Origin: an uncultured Elusimicrobia bacterium
GTDB taxonomy: Bacteria; Elusimicrobiota; Elusimicrobia; UBA1565; UBA9628
Length of the DNA: 64,000 nt
Reading direction: 5' to 3'
NCBI GenBank assembly: GCA_903830945.1
Contig: CAIKVT010000069.1
Span: 124,001-188,000 of the forward strand
The notes below the pieces were generated by a model that was given only the letters and a program-made list of their open reading frames with translations, was not told where the DNA came from and did no database searches. A program made the position numbers and the translations under genes. Positions 25,596-38,307 of this stretch are shown here, in pieces; within the stretch, counting starts at the first letter, position 1; each line of letters begins with the position of its first letter.

Positions 25596-26311
25596 ATCTT
25601 CGGTCCTTTGCGGCGCTCGATGAAAGCTGCAAGTCTCTCCGGCGTGCCCAGGTCGGCGATGAGGTCCATGGTCTTAAAGCCGGCCAAACGCAGGCCGCTC
25701 TTGAGGGCCGCGGGGAAAATGTCCCGGCCGAAATCGCTGGGTTTATCCGTTGGCACGAGGCCCATGAGCTGTCCGGTCACAATCCAGACTGCTGCCGCCG
25801 CCAAGGGCTCGCAGGGCTCGCCGGCTTTGGCTCGATAAAAACCGGTGATGAAATCGTCTTGAACGCGGACCAGGTCCGAATCATAGGGATGGTCGGTCGC
25901 GGCCACGACCAAAGTCGCGGCGGCGGCCGCGCGCTGATGGCAGGCAATCAGATCGGAGACGCTGACGTCAACAAAAAGGTCCCCATATATGATGAGCGCC
26001 CCGCCATTGACCTTGCTCCAGACGTCACGGACACAACCCGCCGTGCCGCGCGGCGTGGTCTCGATAGAGTAATCCAGCTCCATCCCCCAACGTCTACCGT
26101 CTCCAAAATGATTTTTTACGGCCTCGGCCTTATACCCCAGACACATGACGACTTGCTTGATCCCGCCCCGTCTGAGCCAACCCAGTTGGTGCTCCAGGAG
26201 GGGTTTCCCCGCGACCGGGATCATGGATTTTGGAATGCGGTCAGTCCAGGGGCGCATACGTTCACCCCTGCCGCCGGCGACGATGACGGTCTGTATCTGC
26301 GAGGAGCCCAA
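25592..26311 (-). CDS. hddC: D-glycero-alpha-D-manno-heptose 1-phosphate guanylyltransferase
   Basis: 239 residues starting at TTG 26311. The nucleotidyltransferase signature VAGGRGERMRPWTDRIPKSMIPV is complete (in part quoted), followed by KPLLEHQLGWL, PRGTAGCV, and the metal-binding ALIIYGDLFVDV. It transfers GMP to the heptose 1-phosphate. The gmhA-gmhB-hddC-hddA gene set makes this assignment stronger than sequence alone. A TATACT hexamer lies nine bases before the start, and the stretch TTTTTGCTATACT closely matches one before gmhA, so the gene may also have its own promoter. Confidence 0.9.
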   Translation of the reverse strand: MGSSQIQTVIVAGGRGERMRPWTDRIPKSMIPVAGKPLLEHQLGWLRRGGIKQVVMCLGYKAEAVKNHFGDGRRWGMELDYSIETTPRGTAGCVRDVWSKVNGGALIIYGDLFVDVSVSDLIACHQRAAAAATLVVAATDHPYDSDLVRVQDDFITGFYRAKAGEPCEPLAAAAVWIVTGQLMGLVPTDKPSDFGRDIFPAALKSGLRLAGFKTMDLIADLGTPERLAAFIERRKGPKI

Positions 26312-26320
26312 AGCGAGGGC

Positions 26321-26333
26321 AGTATAGCAAAAA
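26321..26333 (-). promoter_or_regulatory. hddC promoter element TTTTTGCTATACT
   Basis: The minus strand reads TTTTTGCTATACT, an extended -10 (TGC-TATACT), in the 25-base gap between gmhB and hddC. It differs at one position from the element before gmhA (27521-27533). Confidence 0.45.
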
Positions 26334-26336
26334 CCG

Positions 26337-26894
26337 TCAATCCTGCTTGATTATCCAGTCCGCAGCCGCAGCGAGGTCTTTGCAGATCTTATGCGGTTTG
26401 GCGGAGTAAACCCGGTCGCGGCCAGCCTTGCCCGTGCGAACCAGCACCGCCGTGCAGCCGGCCCGCTGAGCAGTGAGGGTATCCGTCGTGGTATCGCCGA
26501 CGAAATAGCTACGTGAGAGATCGAGGTGAAAATGCTTCTGGGCTTTTTTGATCATCCCCAGCCCCGGCTTGCGGCAGGAACAGCCTTTGCCGCCCGCCTG
26601 GACCGGCAGATGTGGGCAAAAATAAAGCCCATCAAGCTTCGTCCCCTGCGCCTTGAGCTGTCGGCTGAGAAGTCTATGGACCGCACGCAACGTCTGAAGC
26701 GTCAGATAGCCGCGGGCCACGCCGGATTGGTTGGTCACGAGCACGACTTTCAACCCCGCCCTGCGCAACCGCGCAATGGCGCGCGCTGAGCCTGGGATAA
26801 GCTTAAGTTGATCCGGACGGGTGAGATAATCGACTTCCTCGATGACCACGCCGTCGCGGTCAAGGAAAATGGCGGCTTTCTTCCCCTTATCCAC
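26337..26894 (-). CDS. gmhB: D-glycero-D-manno-heptose 1,7-bisphosphate phosphatase
   Basis: 185 residues from GTG 26894, which overlaps the gmhA stop; the longer in-frame ORF upstream is gmhA read in the wrong frame. HAD motif I IFLDRDGVVIEE, motif II VLVTNQSGVARG, the zinc-binding Cys/His loop CPHLPVQAGGKGCSCRKP, and motif IV YFVGDTTTDTLTA are all present. It removes the C7 phosphate from heptose 1,7-bisphosphate. Adjacent to isomerase, kinase and guanylyltransferase of the same pathway. Confidence 0.93.
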   Translation of the reverse strand: MDKGKKAAIFLDRDGVVIEEVDYLTRPDQLKLIPGSARAIARLRRAGLKVVLVTNQSGVARGYLTLQTLRAVHRLLSRQLKAQGTKLDGLYFCPHLPVQAGGKGCSCRKPGLGMIKKAQKHFHLDLSRSYFVGDTTTDTLTAQRAGCTAVLVRTGKAGRDRVYSAKPHKICKDLAAAADWIIKQD

Positions 26895-27510
26895 GCTGCC
26901 GGAGGAAGAAGGTGATGATATGACTAATGGAGAGATGCAGGTCCTCGACCACTCCATATTGGTCACTGGCCACCACCACGGGCGCGTCCACCAGACCCTT
27001 GAGTTTTCCCCCGTCAAAGCCCAGCAGTGCTGCGGTCTTGGCCCTGCGCGCCTTGGCGAACCGCACGGCTTTGATGAGATTGACCGAATTGCCGCTGCCG
27101 CTGATCACCAGCACCACATCCCCCGGATCCAACAGGATTTCCAACTGCTTGACGAAGATATCGTCGAAGGTGTGGTCGTTGCTCATGGCCGTAATAAAGG
27201 CCGCGTTCTCGGAGAGCGAGAGGCATTTCCAGCCCTTCCCGCCCTTAGGCGCCGCGGTCTTTGAAAAATCCACCGCGATACTCGCAGCCGTGGCCGCAGA
27301 GCCGCCGTTTCCCATCACGAAGACATGCCGGCCCGCGCGCTGGGCGGCGAGGAGGATATTGGTCAGCTTCTCCACGGCCGCTACATTCAGGACTTCCCAC
27401 TGGGCCAGTTCCTGGCTACGATACCAGCGCGCGAACTCCCGGATGCCTAGCCCGCCGGGGCCTGTCTGATGGAACTTCCCTGGCGAAGTCCCGGCTATTG
27501 TCTTACCCAT
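26887..27510 (-). CDS. gmhA: Phosphoheptose isomerase (SIS domain)
   Basis: 207 residues. The SIS fold motifs VFVMGNGGSAATAASIAVDFSK (in part), CLSLSENAAFITAMSNDHTFDDIFVKQL (in part) and VLVISGSGNSVNLIKAV match GmhA, which converts sedoheptulose 7-phosphate to heptose 7-phosphate. First gene of the heptose set. The ATG has no ribosome binding site; TATCCT lies ten bases upstream, implying a very short leader. A start at 27510 gives a slightly long N-terminus, so a later start is possible. Confidence 0.92.
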   Translation of the reverse strand: MGKTIAGTSPGKFHQTGPGGLGIREFARWYRSQELAQWEVLNVAAVEKLTNILLAAQRAGRHVFVMGNGGSAATAASIAVDFSKTAAPKGGKGWKCLSLSENAAFITAMSNDHTFDDIFVKQLEILLDPGDVVLVISGSGNSVNLIKAVRFAKARRAKTAALLGFDGGKLKGLVDAPVVVASDQYGVVEDLHLSISHIITFFLRQRG

Positions 27511-27520
27511 GATAAATAAA

Positions 27521-27533
27521 AGGATAGCAAAAA
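27521..27533 (-). promoter_or_regulatory. gmhA promoter element TTTTTGCTATCCT
   Basis: Minus-strand extended -10 element (TGC-TATCCT) ten bases before the gmhA ATG, in the 39-base gap after mazG. It matches the hddC element at 12 of 13 positions, suggesting shared promoter control of heptose genes. Confidence 0.45.
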
Positions 27534-27549
27534 GACGACCGCTCCTTGA

Positions 27550-27966
27550 TTATTGCAGGGCCTTGCGACGACACTGCAGGTCCCGATGCCTTTGGCTGCG
27601 CTCTTTACGCTTGATCCCGGCCCAACTGTCCAGAACCTCCGCGGCCGTTTGCAACTTACGGCGTCCAAAAACATGCGGGTGACGGCGCACCAGCTTGCGA
27701 TATTGGCTCAACGCCACGTCCTGAATATCAAAAAACCCTTTCTCCTTAGCGATTTGGGAGTGCAGCAGCACTTGTAAAAGCAGATCTCCCAATTCATCTT
27801 CGATCTCATGCCATTGGCCGTAACGCAAAGCCTCCTCAAGCTCCCTGGCCTCTTCGCGCAGAAACTTAATAAGCGAGATATGCGTCTGCTTGCGGTCCCA
27901 AGGGCAACCCTTAGGCGAACGCAAGCGAGCGACCAGGCTGATCAAACGCTCAACCGGCTTGGCCAA
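27550..27966 (-). CDS. mazG: MazG-type nucleotide pyrophosphohydrolase
   Basis: About 138 residues from TTG 27966, two bases after the serS stop; the longer ORF upstream is serS in another frame. One MazG unit is seen: LVARLRSPKGCPWDRKQTH, LREEARELEEALRYG and EIEDELGDLLLQVLLHSQIA, whose EExxE and ExxD residues bind Mg. It hydrolyses (d)NTPs or related nucleotides to monophosphates. Escherichia MazG has two such domains; here only one is encoded. The unusual TTG start is forced by the absence of other starts. Confidence 0.85.
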   Translation of the reverse strand: MAKPVERLISLVARLRSPKGCPWDRKQTHISLIKFLREEARELEEALRYGQWHEIEDELGDLLLQVLLHSQIAKEKGFFDIQDVALSQYRKLVRRHPHVFGRRKLQTAAEVLDSWAGIKRKERSQRHRDLQCRRKALQ

Positions 27967-27968
27967 GA

Positions 27969-29276
27969 TCAGGCCGCCGGGGAAGCAATACTCTCGGCCC
28001 CGAAGTAGGGGACCAAGGCTTTCGGGATGAGCAGGCTCCCGTCTTTCTGTTGGTAGGACTCGAGGATGGCCGCGAAGAGACGCCCCACGGCCACGCCGCT
28101 GCCGTTCAAGGTGTGCGCTAACTCCACGGACTTGTCCGCGCGCCGCAGACGCGCGTTCATACGACGAGCCTGGAAGTCCCAGCAATCCGAGCACGAGGAT
28201 ATCTCGCGAAAACAGCCCTCGCCGGCCATCCAGACCTCCAGGTCATAGGTCTTACAAGCGGAAAAGCCTATATCCGCGGTGCACAGCTCTATGACCCGGT
28301 AGGGCAGTTCCAGGCGCTTGAGCACCTCTTCCGCGTGCCGGGTCAAAGACTCCAGCTCGGCCGAAGAATCCTCCGGCTTGGTTATCCAGACCAGCTCCAC
28401 CTTGTCGAACTGATGGTTGCGAATAAGTCCCCGCACGTCTTTCCCGTAGGAGCCCGCTTCCTGACGGAAGCAAGGCGTGTAGGCCGTAAGCTTGAGCGGC
28501 AAGGCCGCTTCGGGCAGAATCTGGCCACGCACCAGGTTCGTCAACGGAGCCTCGGCCGTGGGGATGAGGTAAAGCGTCTCCGTCTTCTCTCCCTCGGTCG
28601 CGGCGATCTTATAGAGGTCGGACTCGAACTTGGGCAGCTGTCCGGTCCCTTCCAATATCTCCGGCCGGACCAAGATTGGCACCCAAGCTTCCTGATAGCC
28701 ATGTTCCTGAGTGTGCAGGTCGAGCAGAAATGAGATGATGGAGCGCATGAGGCGCGCGCCAGCCCCGCGCCAAAGCGAGAATCGCGAACCGGAGAGCTTG
28801 ATGGCTGCGGCGCTGTCGAGTATCCCCAGCTTCTCGCCGAAGGTCTGATGGTCCATAGGCTTGAAATCCAGGACCTTGGGCGACGGCCCGGCGCGCCGCA
28901 CCGGGTTATCCGCCTCGCTTGCTCCCACGGGTGTCGAGTAATGGGGAATGTTGGGCAGGCCCAGGGCCGCATCCTTGAGCCTGGCCGCCAGAGAAGTCAG
29001 GGCCGCTTCCTGGCCGGCCATCTCCGCTTTAAGTTGGATGACTTCGGCCATCAGCCGTGAGGCTTCAGCCTCGTTCTTCTGCGCCTTGGCCTTGCCCACG
29101 GCCTGCGAGGAGGCATTGCGCTTGGCGCGCAAATCCTCGACCGTCTTAAGCAGCCCCCGATGCTCTGAATCCAGCGTTATGAGTTCCTCCAGAGCGGGTA
29201 GATAGCGGCCTCCGCGGTTCTTGATGCCATGTCGAACTTTTTCCGGCTCCTTGCGGATGATGTTTATGTCGTTCAT
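27969..29276 (-). CDS. serS: Seryl-tRNA synthetase
   Basis: 435 residues. It starts with MNDINIIRKEPEKVRHGIKNRG, followed by the long antiparallel coiled coil (about 30-105) that contacts the tRNA-Ser variable arm. The class II motifs follow: PILVRPEILEGTGQLPKF region, FRQEAGSYGKDVRGLIRNHQFDKVEL (motif 2, in part), and NGSGVAVGRLFAAILE (motif 3). Complete and of normal length. ATG directly follows the stop of the small exported gene, so it is in the gyrA unit. Confidence 0.97.
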   Translation of the reverse strand: MNDINIIRKEPEKVRHGIKNRGGRYLPALEELITLDSEHRGLLKTVEDLRAKRNASSQAVGKAKAQKNEAEASRLMAEVIQLKAEMAGQEAALTSLAARLKDAALGLPNIPHYSTPVGASEADNPVRRAGPSPKVLDFKPMDHQTFGEKLGILDSAAAIKLSGSRFSLWRGAGARLMRSIISFLLDLHTQEHGYQEAWVPILVRPEILEGTGQLPKFESDLYKIAATEGEKTETLYLIPTAEAPLTNLVRGQILPEAALPLKLTAYTPCFRQEAGSYGKDVRGLIRNHQFDKVELVWITKPEDSSAELESLTRHAEEVLKRLELPYRVIELCTADIGFSACKTYDLEVWMAGEGCFREISSCSDCWDFQARRMNARLRRADKSVELAHTLNGSGVAVGRLFAAILESYQQKDGSLLIPKALVPYFGAESIASPAA

Positions 29277-29864
29277 CTAAAATCTCTTGATTGGAAGGAT
29301 GATTTCCTGGGTCTTGACCATTTCCACGTCTCCGCGCCGGGGACTGAGCATGATCTGAAGCTTGAGCTGGTCCAACCAGAACCCGGAATCTAGGGTTCTC
29401 TTCAGATAATGATTCAATGGGATGTTCACGGACAAGGACGGGTCTAAAGTAACTTCCAACAACCGATTGGGCCCTACCTTGGGAACCCGTTTTTCACTGA
29501 TCAGGAAAGGCACGGCCCATACCCCTTCCAGGATTTGCCCGGCCAAGACGAGCCGAGCGCTCAAGCAGTAGCGCAGGAGTAATCCGTCCGCCTCCTTCGG
29601 GCCACGGTTCTTCAACACCACACGCAGCCGCAACTTACCATCTACAAGCGGGGGTAGTGTAGAGAGGCTCGTGATGTCCTGGTAGACGGCATGCTGCCCC
29701 GGCGCGGCTTTGGCCAACTGCCAGCCCACGCTCTCGATCATGACTTCGGCGTGGAGAAGGGGGAGCATCCACAGGCACGTTGCATAAACAAGCGCCGCGG
29801 CTACGCCGCGGCGCGATTGCCGACCCTTGCAGGGCCGATAATTCATTTTTATACCCTTCTTCAT
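29277..29864 (-). CDS. Small exported protein of unknown function
   Basis: 195 residues. A basic N-terminus is followed by a hydrophobic stretch ([19 protein letters not shown]) that reads as a signal peptide with cleavage after HA. The mature part looks beta-rich ([25 protein letters not shown], in part), with a charged C-terminus. No family recognised. The ATG overlaps the gyrA stop (ATGA) and the gene ends at the serS start, so it is co-transcribed with housekeeping genes. Confidence 0.7.
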   Translation of the reverse strand: MKKGIKMNYRPCKGRQSRRGVAAALVYATCLWMLPLLHAEVMIESVGWQLAKAAPGQHAVYQDITSLSTLPPLVDGKLRLRVVLKNRGPKEADGLLLRYCLSARLVLAGQILEGVWAVPFLISEKRVPKVGPNRLLEVTLDPSLSVNIPLNHYLKRTLDSGFWLDQLKLQIMLSPRRGDVEMVKTQEIILPIKRF

Positions 29865-32377
29865 GCTTCCTTCTTGGGCTCGGGCAAGGGCAGTTGCGGC
29901 GCCACGACCGGATCCAGCGCAAGAGCCGCAACATGGCCGACCTTGTCAGTCTCATCGAGTTTGACTAAGCGCACACCCTGCGTGTTGCGGGAGATGACCT
30001 TGATGTCCTTACAGCGCAAACGTATGGTCTTGCCCTTCTCGGTCATGACCATAAGGTCGTCATCGTTGGTAACCAGCTTGACACCGGTGACAATGCCGTT
30101 ACGCTCCGTAGCTTTAATAGTGATGACCCCGCCGCCGCCCCGATGCTGTCCACGGTATTCGGAAAGTTCGGTCCTTTTTCCGTAGCCGTTCTCACACACG
30201 GTGAGCAAGGTCTTCTTGCTGTCCGCGGGGAAAGCCTCCATGCCGATGACCTGATCGGTCTTATCGAGGCGGATACCCTTGACGCCGAAAGCTCCGCGAC
30301 CCATGGACCGCACGTCTGACTCCTTGAAGCGGATGGCCATGCCGTCCTTGGTGCCCATGATGACCTCGTCCCTGCCGCCAGTGTGCGCGGTTTCGACGAG
30401 GATATCGCCCTCCTCCAGACCAATGGCGATGATGCCGGAGCGCCGGATGTTCTCGAAATCCGAGAGCGGTGTTTTTTTAATGGTGCCGGCTCTGGTGCAC
30501 ATAACTAGGAAGGTTTCTTTTCCACGCTTCTCGTCAAAAGATCGGATGGCGATGGTGGAGGTGACCTTCTCCTCGCCGGTAATAGCCAGAAGGTTGACTA
30601 CAGCCTTACCGCGCGAGGTACGATTTCCCTCCGGGACCTCGTAAGCCTTGAGAGCAAAAACTCGGCCACGGGTGGTGAAGAAGAGCAGGGTCGCGTGCGT
30701 GTCGGTGATGAATATCTGCTCGATGAAATCCTCTTCCTTGACCTCGGCTCCCATGATGCCCTTGCCGCCGCGGCCCTGGGCCTCGTAGGTGTTGACCGGG
30801 ATACGCTTGATGTATCCCCCGCTGGACAGCGAGATAAGAACCTCTTCCTTGGTGATAAGATCCTCCAACGTCATCTCCGCGGCCTCGGTGGTGATCTGGG
30901 TCTGGCGGGACTTGCCGAACTTGGCTTTGATCTCCTCGAGCTCTTTGACCACGATAGACATCACCTTCTTGATGTCGGCCAAGATAGCCTTGAGTTCAGC
31001 GATACGATTCATCAGGCCGTCGTACTCCTCTTGGAGTTCATCAACGGAAAGCCGAGTAAGCTGGTGCAGGCGCATATCCAGGATGGCCTGGGTCTGGGCC
31101 TTGGAGAGCTCGAACTCGGCCATCAGCTTGGCGCGCGCCTCATCTGTGTCCTTGGCGCCGCGGATGATCTTGATGACGCGGTCGATATTCTTGAGCGCGA
31201 TGAGGAAGCCTTCTAGGATATGGGCGCGATCCAGGGCCTTGCGCAATTGGAACTTGGTGCGCCGGATGACCACGGTCTTGCGGTGCTGGATGTAGTGGCC
31301 CAGCATATCGCGCACGGGAAGGACCCGCGGACGGCCATCGACCAAGGAGAGCAGGATAACCCCGAAGCTCGTCTCCATCTGGGTGTGCTTATAAAGCTGG
31401 TTCAAGACCACATTGGCGTTGCCGTCGCGCTTGATCTCGATGACCATACGCATGCCTTGACGGTCCGACTCATCGCGGATGTCCGAGATATCAGGGATCT
31501 TCTTCTCGCGTACCAGGTCCGCGATGGTCTCTAGGAGGGTGGCTTTATTGACCTGGTAAGGCAGTTCCGTCACTATGATGGCCTGCCGGTTTCCCTTAAT
31601 GTCCTCTATCTCGGTTACGGCCTGGATCCGAACCGACCCGCGCCCGGTCTCAAAATAATCCTTGATGCCGCTCTTCCCCCGCACGATGCCCCCGGTAGGG
31701 AAATCCGGGCCCTTCATGACCTTCATGAGCTCCTTATTCTCGATCTTAGGGTCTTTAATAAGGGCCATGGCCGCGTCGCAGACCTCGGAGAGGTTGTGCG
31801 GTGGAATGTTGGTGGCCATGCCCACCGCGATGCCCGAGGAACCGTTAACCAATAGGTTAGGCACGCGCGAAGGCAGGACCACGGGCTCGACCGTGGTGCC
31901 GTCAAAATTCGGCAGGAAATCCACAGTATCCTGGTCGATGTCGGCCAAGACCTCTTCCGCAACCTTGGAGAGACGGCACTCCGTATAGCGGTAAGCCGCG
32001 GCCGGGTCGCCGTCGACCGAGCCAAAGTTGCCTTGGCCGTCTATCAAGGGGTGGAGCAAGGAGAATTCCTGCACCATGCGCACTAAAGCGTCATAGACCG
32101 CGGAATCGCCGTGCGGATGGTATTTTTTAAGGACCTCGCCGACCACTCCGGCGCACTTGGAATACCTCTTATTGGACGCCAGCCCCTCTGAATGCATGGC
32201 GTAAAGGATGCGCCGGTGCACGGGCTTGAGTCCATCGCGCACGTCGGGAAGGGCTCGTCCTACGATGACCGACATGGAGTAGTCGATGTAAGAGGCGCGC
32301 ATCTCAGTGCCGATGTCGCGTGGAATGATATTGTTGGGCGCTTCCGCCGCGGACTCAGGTTGCATGGGGGTGCTCAT
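29861..32377 (-). CDS. gyrA: DNA gyrase subunit A
   Basis: 838 residues. [30 protein letters not shown] is the N-terminal signature (in part), and the catalytic Tyr is in [11 protein letters not shown]. The coiled-coil gate follows, then the C-terminal beta-pinwheel with GyrA box QGRGGKG, which identifies gyrase rather than topoisomerase IV. It breaks and rejoins DNA through tyrosyl phosphates while GyrB drives the cycle. Located 53 bases downstream of gyrB on the same strand. Confidence 0.97.
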   Translation of the reverse strand: MSTPMQPESAAEAPNNIIPRDIGTEMRASYIDYSMSVIVGRALPDVRDGLKPVHRRILYAMHSEGLASNKRYSKCAGVVGEVLKKYHPHGDSAVYDALVRMVQEFSLLHPLIDGQGNFGSVDGDPAAAYRYTECRLSKVAEEVLADIDQDTVDFLPNFDGTTVEPVVLPSRVPNLLVNGSSGIAVGMATNIPPHNLSEVCDAAMALIKDPKIENKELMKVMKGPDFPTGGIVRGKSGIKDYFETGRGSVRIQAVTEIEDIKGNRQAIIVTELPYQVNKATLLETIADLVREKKIPDISDIRDESDRQGMRMVIEIKRDGNANVVLNQLYKHTQMETSFGVILLSLVDGRPRVLPVRDMLGHYIQHRKTVVIRRTKFQLRKALDRAHILEGFLIALKNIDRVIKIIRGAKDTDEARAKLMAEFELSKAQTQAILDMRLHQLTRLSVDELQEEYDGLMNRIAELKAILADIKKVMSIVVKELEEIKAKFGKSRQTQITTEAAEMTLEDLITKEEVLISLSSGGYIKRIPVNTYEAQGRGGKGIMGAEVKEEDFIEQIFITDTHATLLFFTTRGRVFALKAYEVPEGNRTSRGKAVVNLLAITGEEKVTSTIAIRSFDEKRGKETFLVMCTRAGTIKKTPLSDFENIRRSGIIAIGLEEGDILVETAHTGGRDEVIMGTKDGMAIRFKESDVRSMGRGAFGVKGIRLDKTDQVIGMEAFPADSKKTLLTVCENGYGKRTELSEYRGQHRGGGGVITIKATERNGIVTGVKLVTNDDDLMVMTEKGKTIRLRCKDIKVISRNTQGVRLVKLDETDKVGHVAALALDPVVAPQLPLPEPKKEA

Positions 32378-32430
32378 GTGTTATTTCCTCTTAAGATGCG
32401 TTTTTACTCAGGGGCAGGACCATTTGTCCA

Positions 32431-35389
<2,959 letters not shown>

Positions 35390-35393
<4 letters not shown>

Positions 35394-36505
35394 ATCCGCA
35401 TGGGCATGATAACGAAACGGCTTTCCGTGTTGTCCGCTGGTTCTATGAGAACGGGGTTGACGGGACTGGTAAGACCTAAGGACACCTTCTCGCAATCGAT
35501 ATGTTTTAAAGCATCCACCATAAAATGAGGATTGAATGCTACCTGGAAATCGGCGCCTGTATAATTAACTTCCAACTCATCATTGAATTCAATATTCTGT
35601 GATGAAGCCGATATATGAAGGATTCCTTTTTGAAGTTCAAATTTTACTGAACCTCCGCGGTCCAGAGCGCAGAGAGCCGCTCTCTTAGTGACGGCTAATA
35701 ACTCTTCAGTTGCCAGAACTACAGATATATCCTTTTTATGAGGGATTACCTGTTCATAATTAGGGAACGTTCCTCCAATTAAACGCGAGAGAATCGTCGT
35801 TTCTTTAGCTTGGAATACAATCTGATTTTCTGTAACGCCTACTTGGATTTTTTCCTGAGAATCCGGCTTAACGTCTAAAGACCCTAATAAACGCAATAAT
35901 TCACTGAGTACCTTAGTTGGAACTATAATTTGAAAATCTTTATCTTTTACAACGCCTTTACGTCCCACGATGGCAAGTCTACGACCGTCAGTAGCAACCA
36001 TTTCAAGAATCCCTTTTTTAGCGGACCATAAGACACCATTTAGAACGTGCCTCGTTTCATCAGAAGAGGCTGCAAAAATAGTCTTCTTCACCATATCTAA
36101 TACTAGCCCCATAGGTAATTCAAAAGCTTCCTTGCGATCAAATTCAGGAAGTACGGGATACTCAGACTTCGGAGAACCTATAATGGTAAAGCGTGAGCGC
36201 CCGCATTTGAGTTTTACTTTATCTCCAGCATCCACGGAAAGTTCCACATCCTGATCACTTGGTAAGCTATGCAGTATATCTGAGAATTTTTTAGCTGGAA
36301 TAGTGACGCTCCCGTCAGTCTCAATTTCCGCTGGAATGTAATGTTTTATAGCCATCTCTAAATCTGTAGAAACAATTTTAATTTTAGAGTTATCCGTCTC
36401 CATCATAAAGTTAAGAAGGATGGGAAGAGTGGTGCGAGAGGATAGGGCAGATTGTATGGTTTGAACGCCTTTTGTTAGGTCTTCTTTATTACAATGTATT
36501 TTCAT
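35390..36505 (-). CDS. dnaN: DNA polymerase III beta sliding clamp
   Basis: 371 residues, the family length. MKIHCNKEDLTKGVQTIQSAL, LEMAIKHYIPAEIETDG, and the C-terminal DGRRLAIVGRKG, plus PVLIEPADNTESRFVIMPMRI (in part), are characteristic of the three-domain clamp. The C-terminal MPMR residues form the hydrophobic cleft that binds polymerase and other clients. Start preceded by AAGAGGAT. Notably AT-richer than genes on either side. Order dnaA-dnaN-dciA-gyrB-gyrA is the classical origin-proximal arrangement. Confidence 0.97.
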
Positions 36506-36657
36506 ATTATCATCATCCTCTTAATAGTCTTGGTAAAGAACGGTATTTGGGGATACTTCGTCTTAGAAGTGCCGTGTAAAATTGTAGATAATTTCAGAAA
36601 GTTATCCCCTCTTTGCACAGTGCGTATGCCCCGGCCCGGTTATTGGCATTTATTCTC

Positions 36658-38004
36658 TTAATTTTCCACAGACTTAATATCGGCCTGCAACTTATTGACC
36701 AGCTCTAAAAAAAAGGGATCTTCATCTAAGAGTTTCTGTATTTTTTTTCTGGAATGAAGGACAGTGGTGTGGTCGCGACCTCCGAAAGCGCGGCCGATGT
36801 CCGTAGATGAAAGATCGGTCATTATCGAAGCTAGATACATAGCCAATTGCCGTGGCAGTGCGATGGAGGCCGTGCGTTGTTGTCCCTTGAGGTCCTTTAT
36901 ATCGAGCGAATATTTATGGGAGACCATGCGCTGGATGGTCTCCATCTGGACAGTACTCGCCACATCGTGCGGCAGAGAGTCCTTCAGTATGTCTTTGGCG
37001 CCGTCCACGGTTAGACTGCTGCCGGTCATGGAGGCGAAGGCTTTGAGCCGGATGAGGGATCCTTCCAGCAGACGAATGTTGCTCTTCACTGTTGAGGCGA
37101 CGAATAGGATGACGTCGTCAGGAACGTAGAACTGTTCAAGCTCGGACTTTTTGCGCAGAATTGCGATGCGCGTTTCAAGGTCGGGGGGTGTGATGTCCGC
37201 CACCTGGCCCCACTCGAATCGCGAGACGAGGCGGCGTTCATGAGGGGTCATCTCTTTAGGCACCCGGTCTGATGTGATGACAATCTGGTGGCGCGAGTCG
37301 AAGAGGGAATTGAAGGTATGGAAGAATTCTTGTTCGCTCTGCTCCTTGGCGATGAGAAACTGAATGTCATCGATGAGAAGGCAGTCAAGGTTGCGGTATT
37401 TGGCCCGGAAGTCGTCGGTCTTGCGGTGGTGTATGGAATTAATATAATCGTTGACAAACTCTTCGGCCGTGGTGTAAAGCACGCGCGAGCGTGGGAAACC
37501 TTGGCGTAAAGCATTGCCGATGGCGTGGAGCAGATGGGTCTTGCCCAAGCCGACGCCGCCGTAGAGAAAGAAGGGGTTGTATTGGGTTCCCGGATTCTTG
37601 GAAATGACATCTGCCGTGGCATAAGCCAACCGATTGGATTTGCCTACCACGAATGAGGCGAAGGTGTAGCGTGGATTGAACTCACTCAGTGGAAACTCTG
37701 ATTGGGGGATCGGTCCAGGGATGGGGTCGGTTGGAGGCAGGCGGTTTGTGAGGTCTATGCAAATTTCATAGTCGATACCGATATCTAGGCCGGTCAGATC
37801 CTTAAAAATCGAAACGAGTCGCTTCTGATAACGGTCTTTGATTCCGTCGGAAAAGAATTTATTAGGAACTTTAAGATGGAGGACTTGGTCATCAATACGC
37901 AGCGCCTCGATGGGGCGCAACCAAAGGTCCGCGTCTTCTCCAATCTCGGAGCGTAGGCGCTCGACGGTCTGAGACCAGAGAGTGGTTGGTTCTATATTAT
38001 GCAC
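36658..38004 (-). CDS. dnaA: Chromosomal replication initiator DnaA
   Basis: 448 residues from GTG 38004; a stop two codons upstream excludes a longer protein. Domain III has Walker A GGVGLGKTHLLHAIGN, Walker B LLIDDIQFL and the sensor region. Domain IV has the DNA-binding signature FGGRDHTTVLHSRKKI. Domain II is short (PIPGPIPQSEFPLSEFNPRY region). It melts oriC and loads helicase. The GTG start lies within a DnaA-box cluster, which implies autorepression. Confidence 0.97.
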   Translation of the reverse strand: MHNIEPTTLWSQTVERLRSEIGEDADLWLRPIEALRIDDQVLHLKVPNKFFSDGIKDRYQKRLVSIFKDLTGLDIGIDYEICIDLTNRLPPTDPIPGPIPQSEFPLSEFNPRYTFASFVVGKSNRLAYATADVISKNPGTQYNPFFLYGGVGLGKTHLLHAIGNALRQGFPRSRVLYTTAEEFVNDYINSIHHRKTDDFRAKYRNLDCLLIDDIQFLIAKEQSEQEFFHTFNSLFDSRHQIVITSDRVPKEMTPHERRLVSRFEWGQVADITPPDLETRIAILRKKSELEQFYVPDDVILFVASTVKSNIRLLEGSLIRLKAFASMTGSSLTVDGAKDILKDSLPHDVASTVQMETIQRMVSHKYSLDIKDLKGQQRTASIALPRQLAMYLASIMTDLSSTDIGRAFGGRDHTTVLHSRKKIQKLLDEDPFFLELVNKLQADIKSVEN

Positions 38005-38027
38005 AGGTTATCCACAGGTGTGTATAA
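37997..38027. promoter_or_regulatory. Three DnaA boxes over the dnaA start
   Basis: TTATGCACA (37997-38005, plus), TTATCCACA (38008-38016, plus) and TTATACACA (38019-38027, minus strand) all fit TTWTNCACA. They are regularly spaced, 11 bases start to start. They overlap the dnaA initiation codon. A further TTTTCCACA is at 36662-36670 at the dnaA end. Confidence 0.75.
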
Positions 38028-38307
38028 GTCTATGGACATCAAATATGCGTTTAAAAATAATCATATTTAAATAGGTGGCACATCTCGGAGCCGAGGTGAA
38101 TGACTTGTGACATGATGCAGGTAAGATGTTACCTTTTTTTCAGGGGACAGTCAAATATTACAGTGACATATAATCTCGATATGTATCTACGCGTTTGACA
38201 TATTAACACCTTTAATGTTTCAATACACCTTTAGCGCTCAGCCGCCTGCATCTGCGCAGGGGCCGATATGGCGCTATTAGTTATTTTTATCGTATCAAGG
38301 AGCGTCT
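38005..38307. other. Candidate oriC region (dnaA-hpf divergent gap)
   Basis: This 303-base gap has the DnaA-box cluster at its left edge and an AT-rich tract at 38037-38075 that could be the unwinding element. Another AT-rich stretch is at 38150-38220, with TATAAT at 38169 and TTGACA at 38195. Genes to the left run minus and those to the right run plus for over 10 kb each, and hand-sampled GC skew changes sign across it. No gene fits inside. Confidence 0.65.
38119..38140 (+). terminator. Small hairpin followed by T run
   Basis: AGGTAA-GATG-TTACCT is a 6-bp stem with a 4-base loop followed by seven T. It looks like a weak intrinsic terminator on the plus strand, yet no plus-strand gene ends here. 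It may limit stray transcription entering the origin or stop a short leader RNA. Confidence 0.35.

Noticed and set aside
27967-28194. N-terminal extension of mazG
   Set aside because: It lies wholly inside serS in another frame and has no MazG similarity; the conserved part begins right after TTG 27966.
38195-38200. TTGACA as -35 of an hpf promoter
   Set aside because: No acceptable -10 hexamer at 16-18 bases downstream; TATAAT at 38169 has no good -35 either, so I did not call a promoter.
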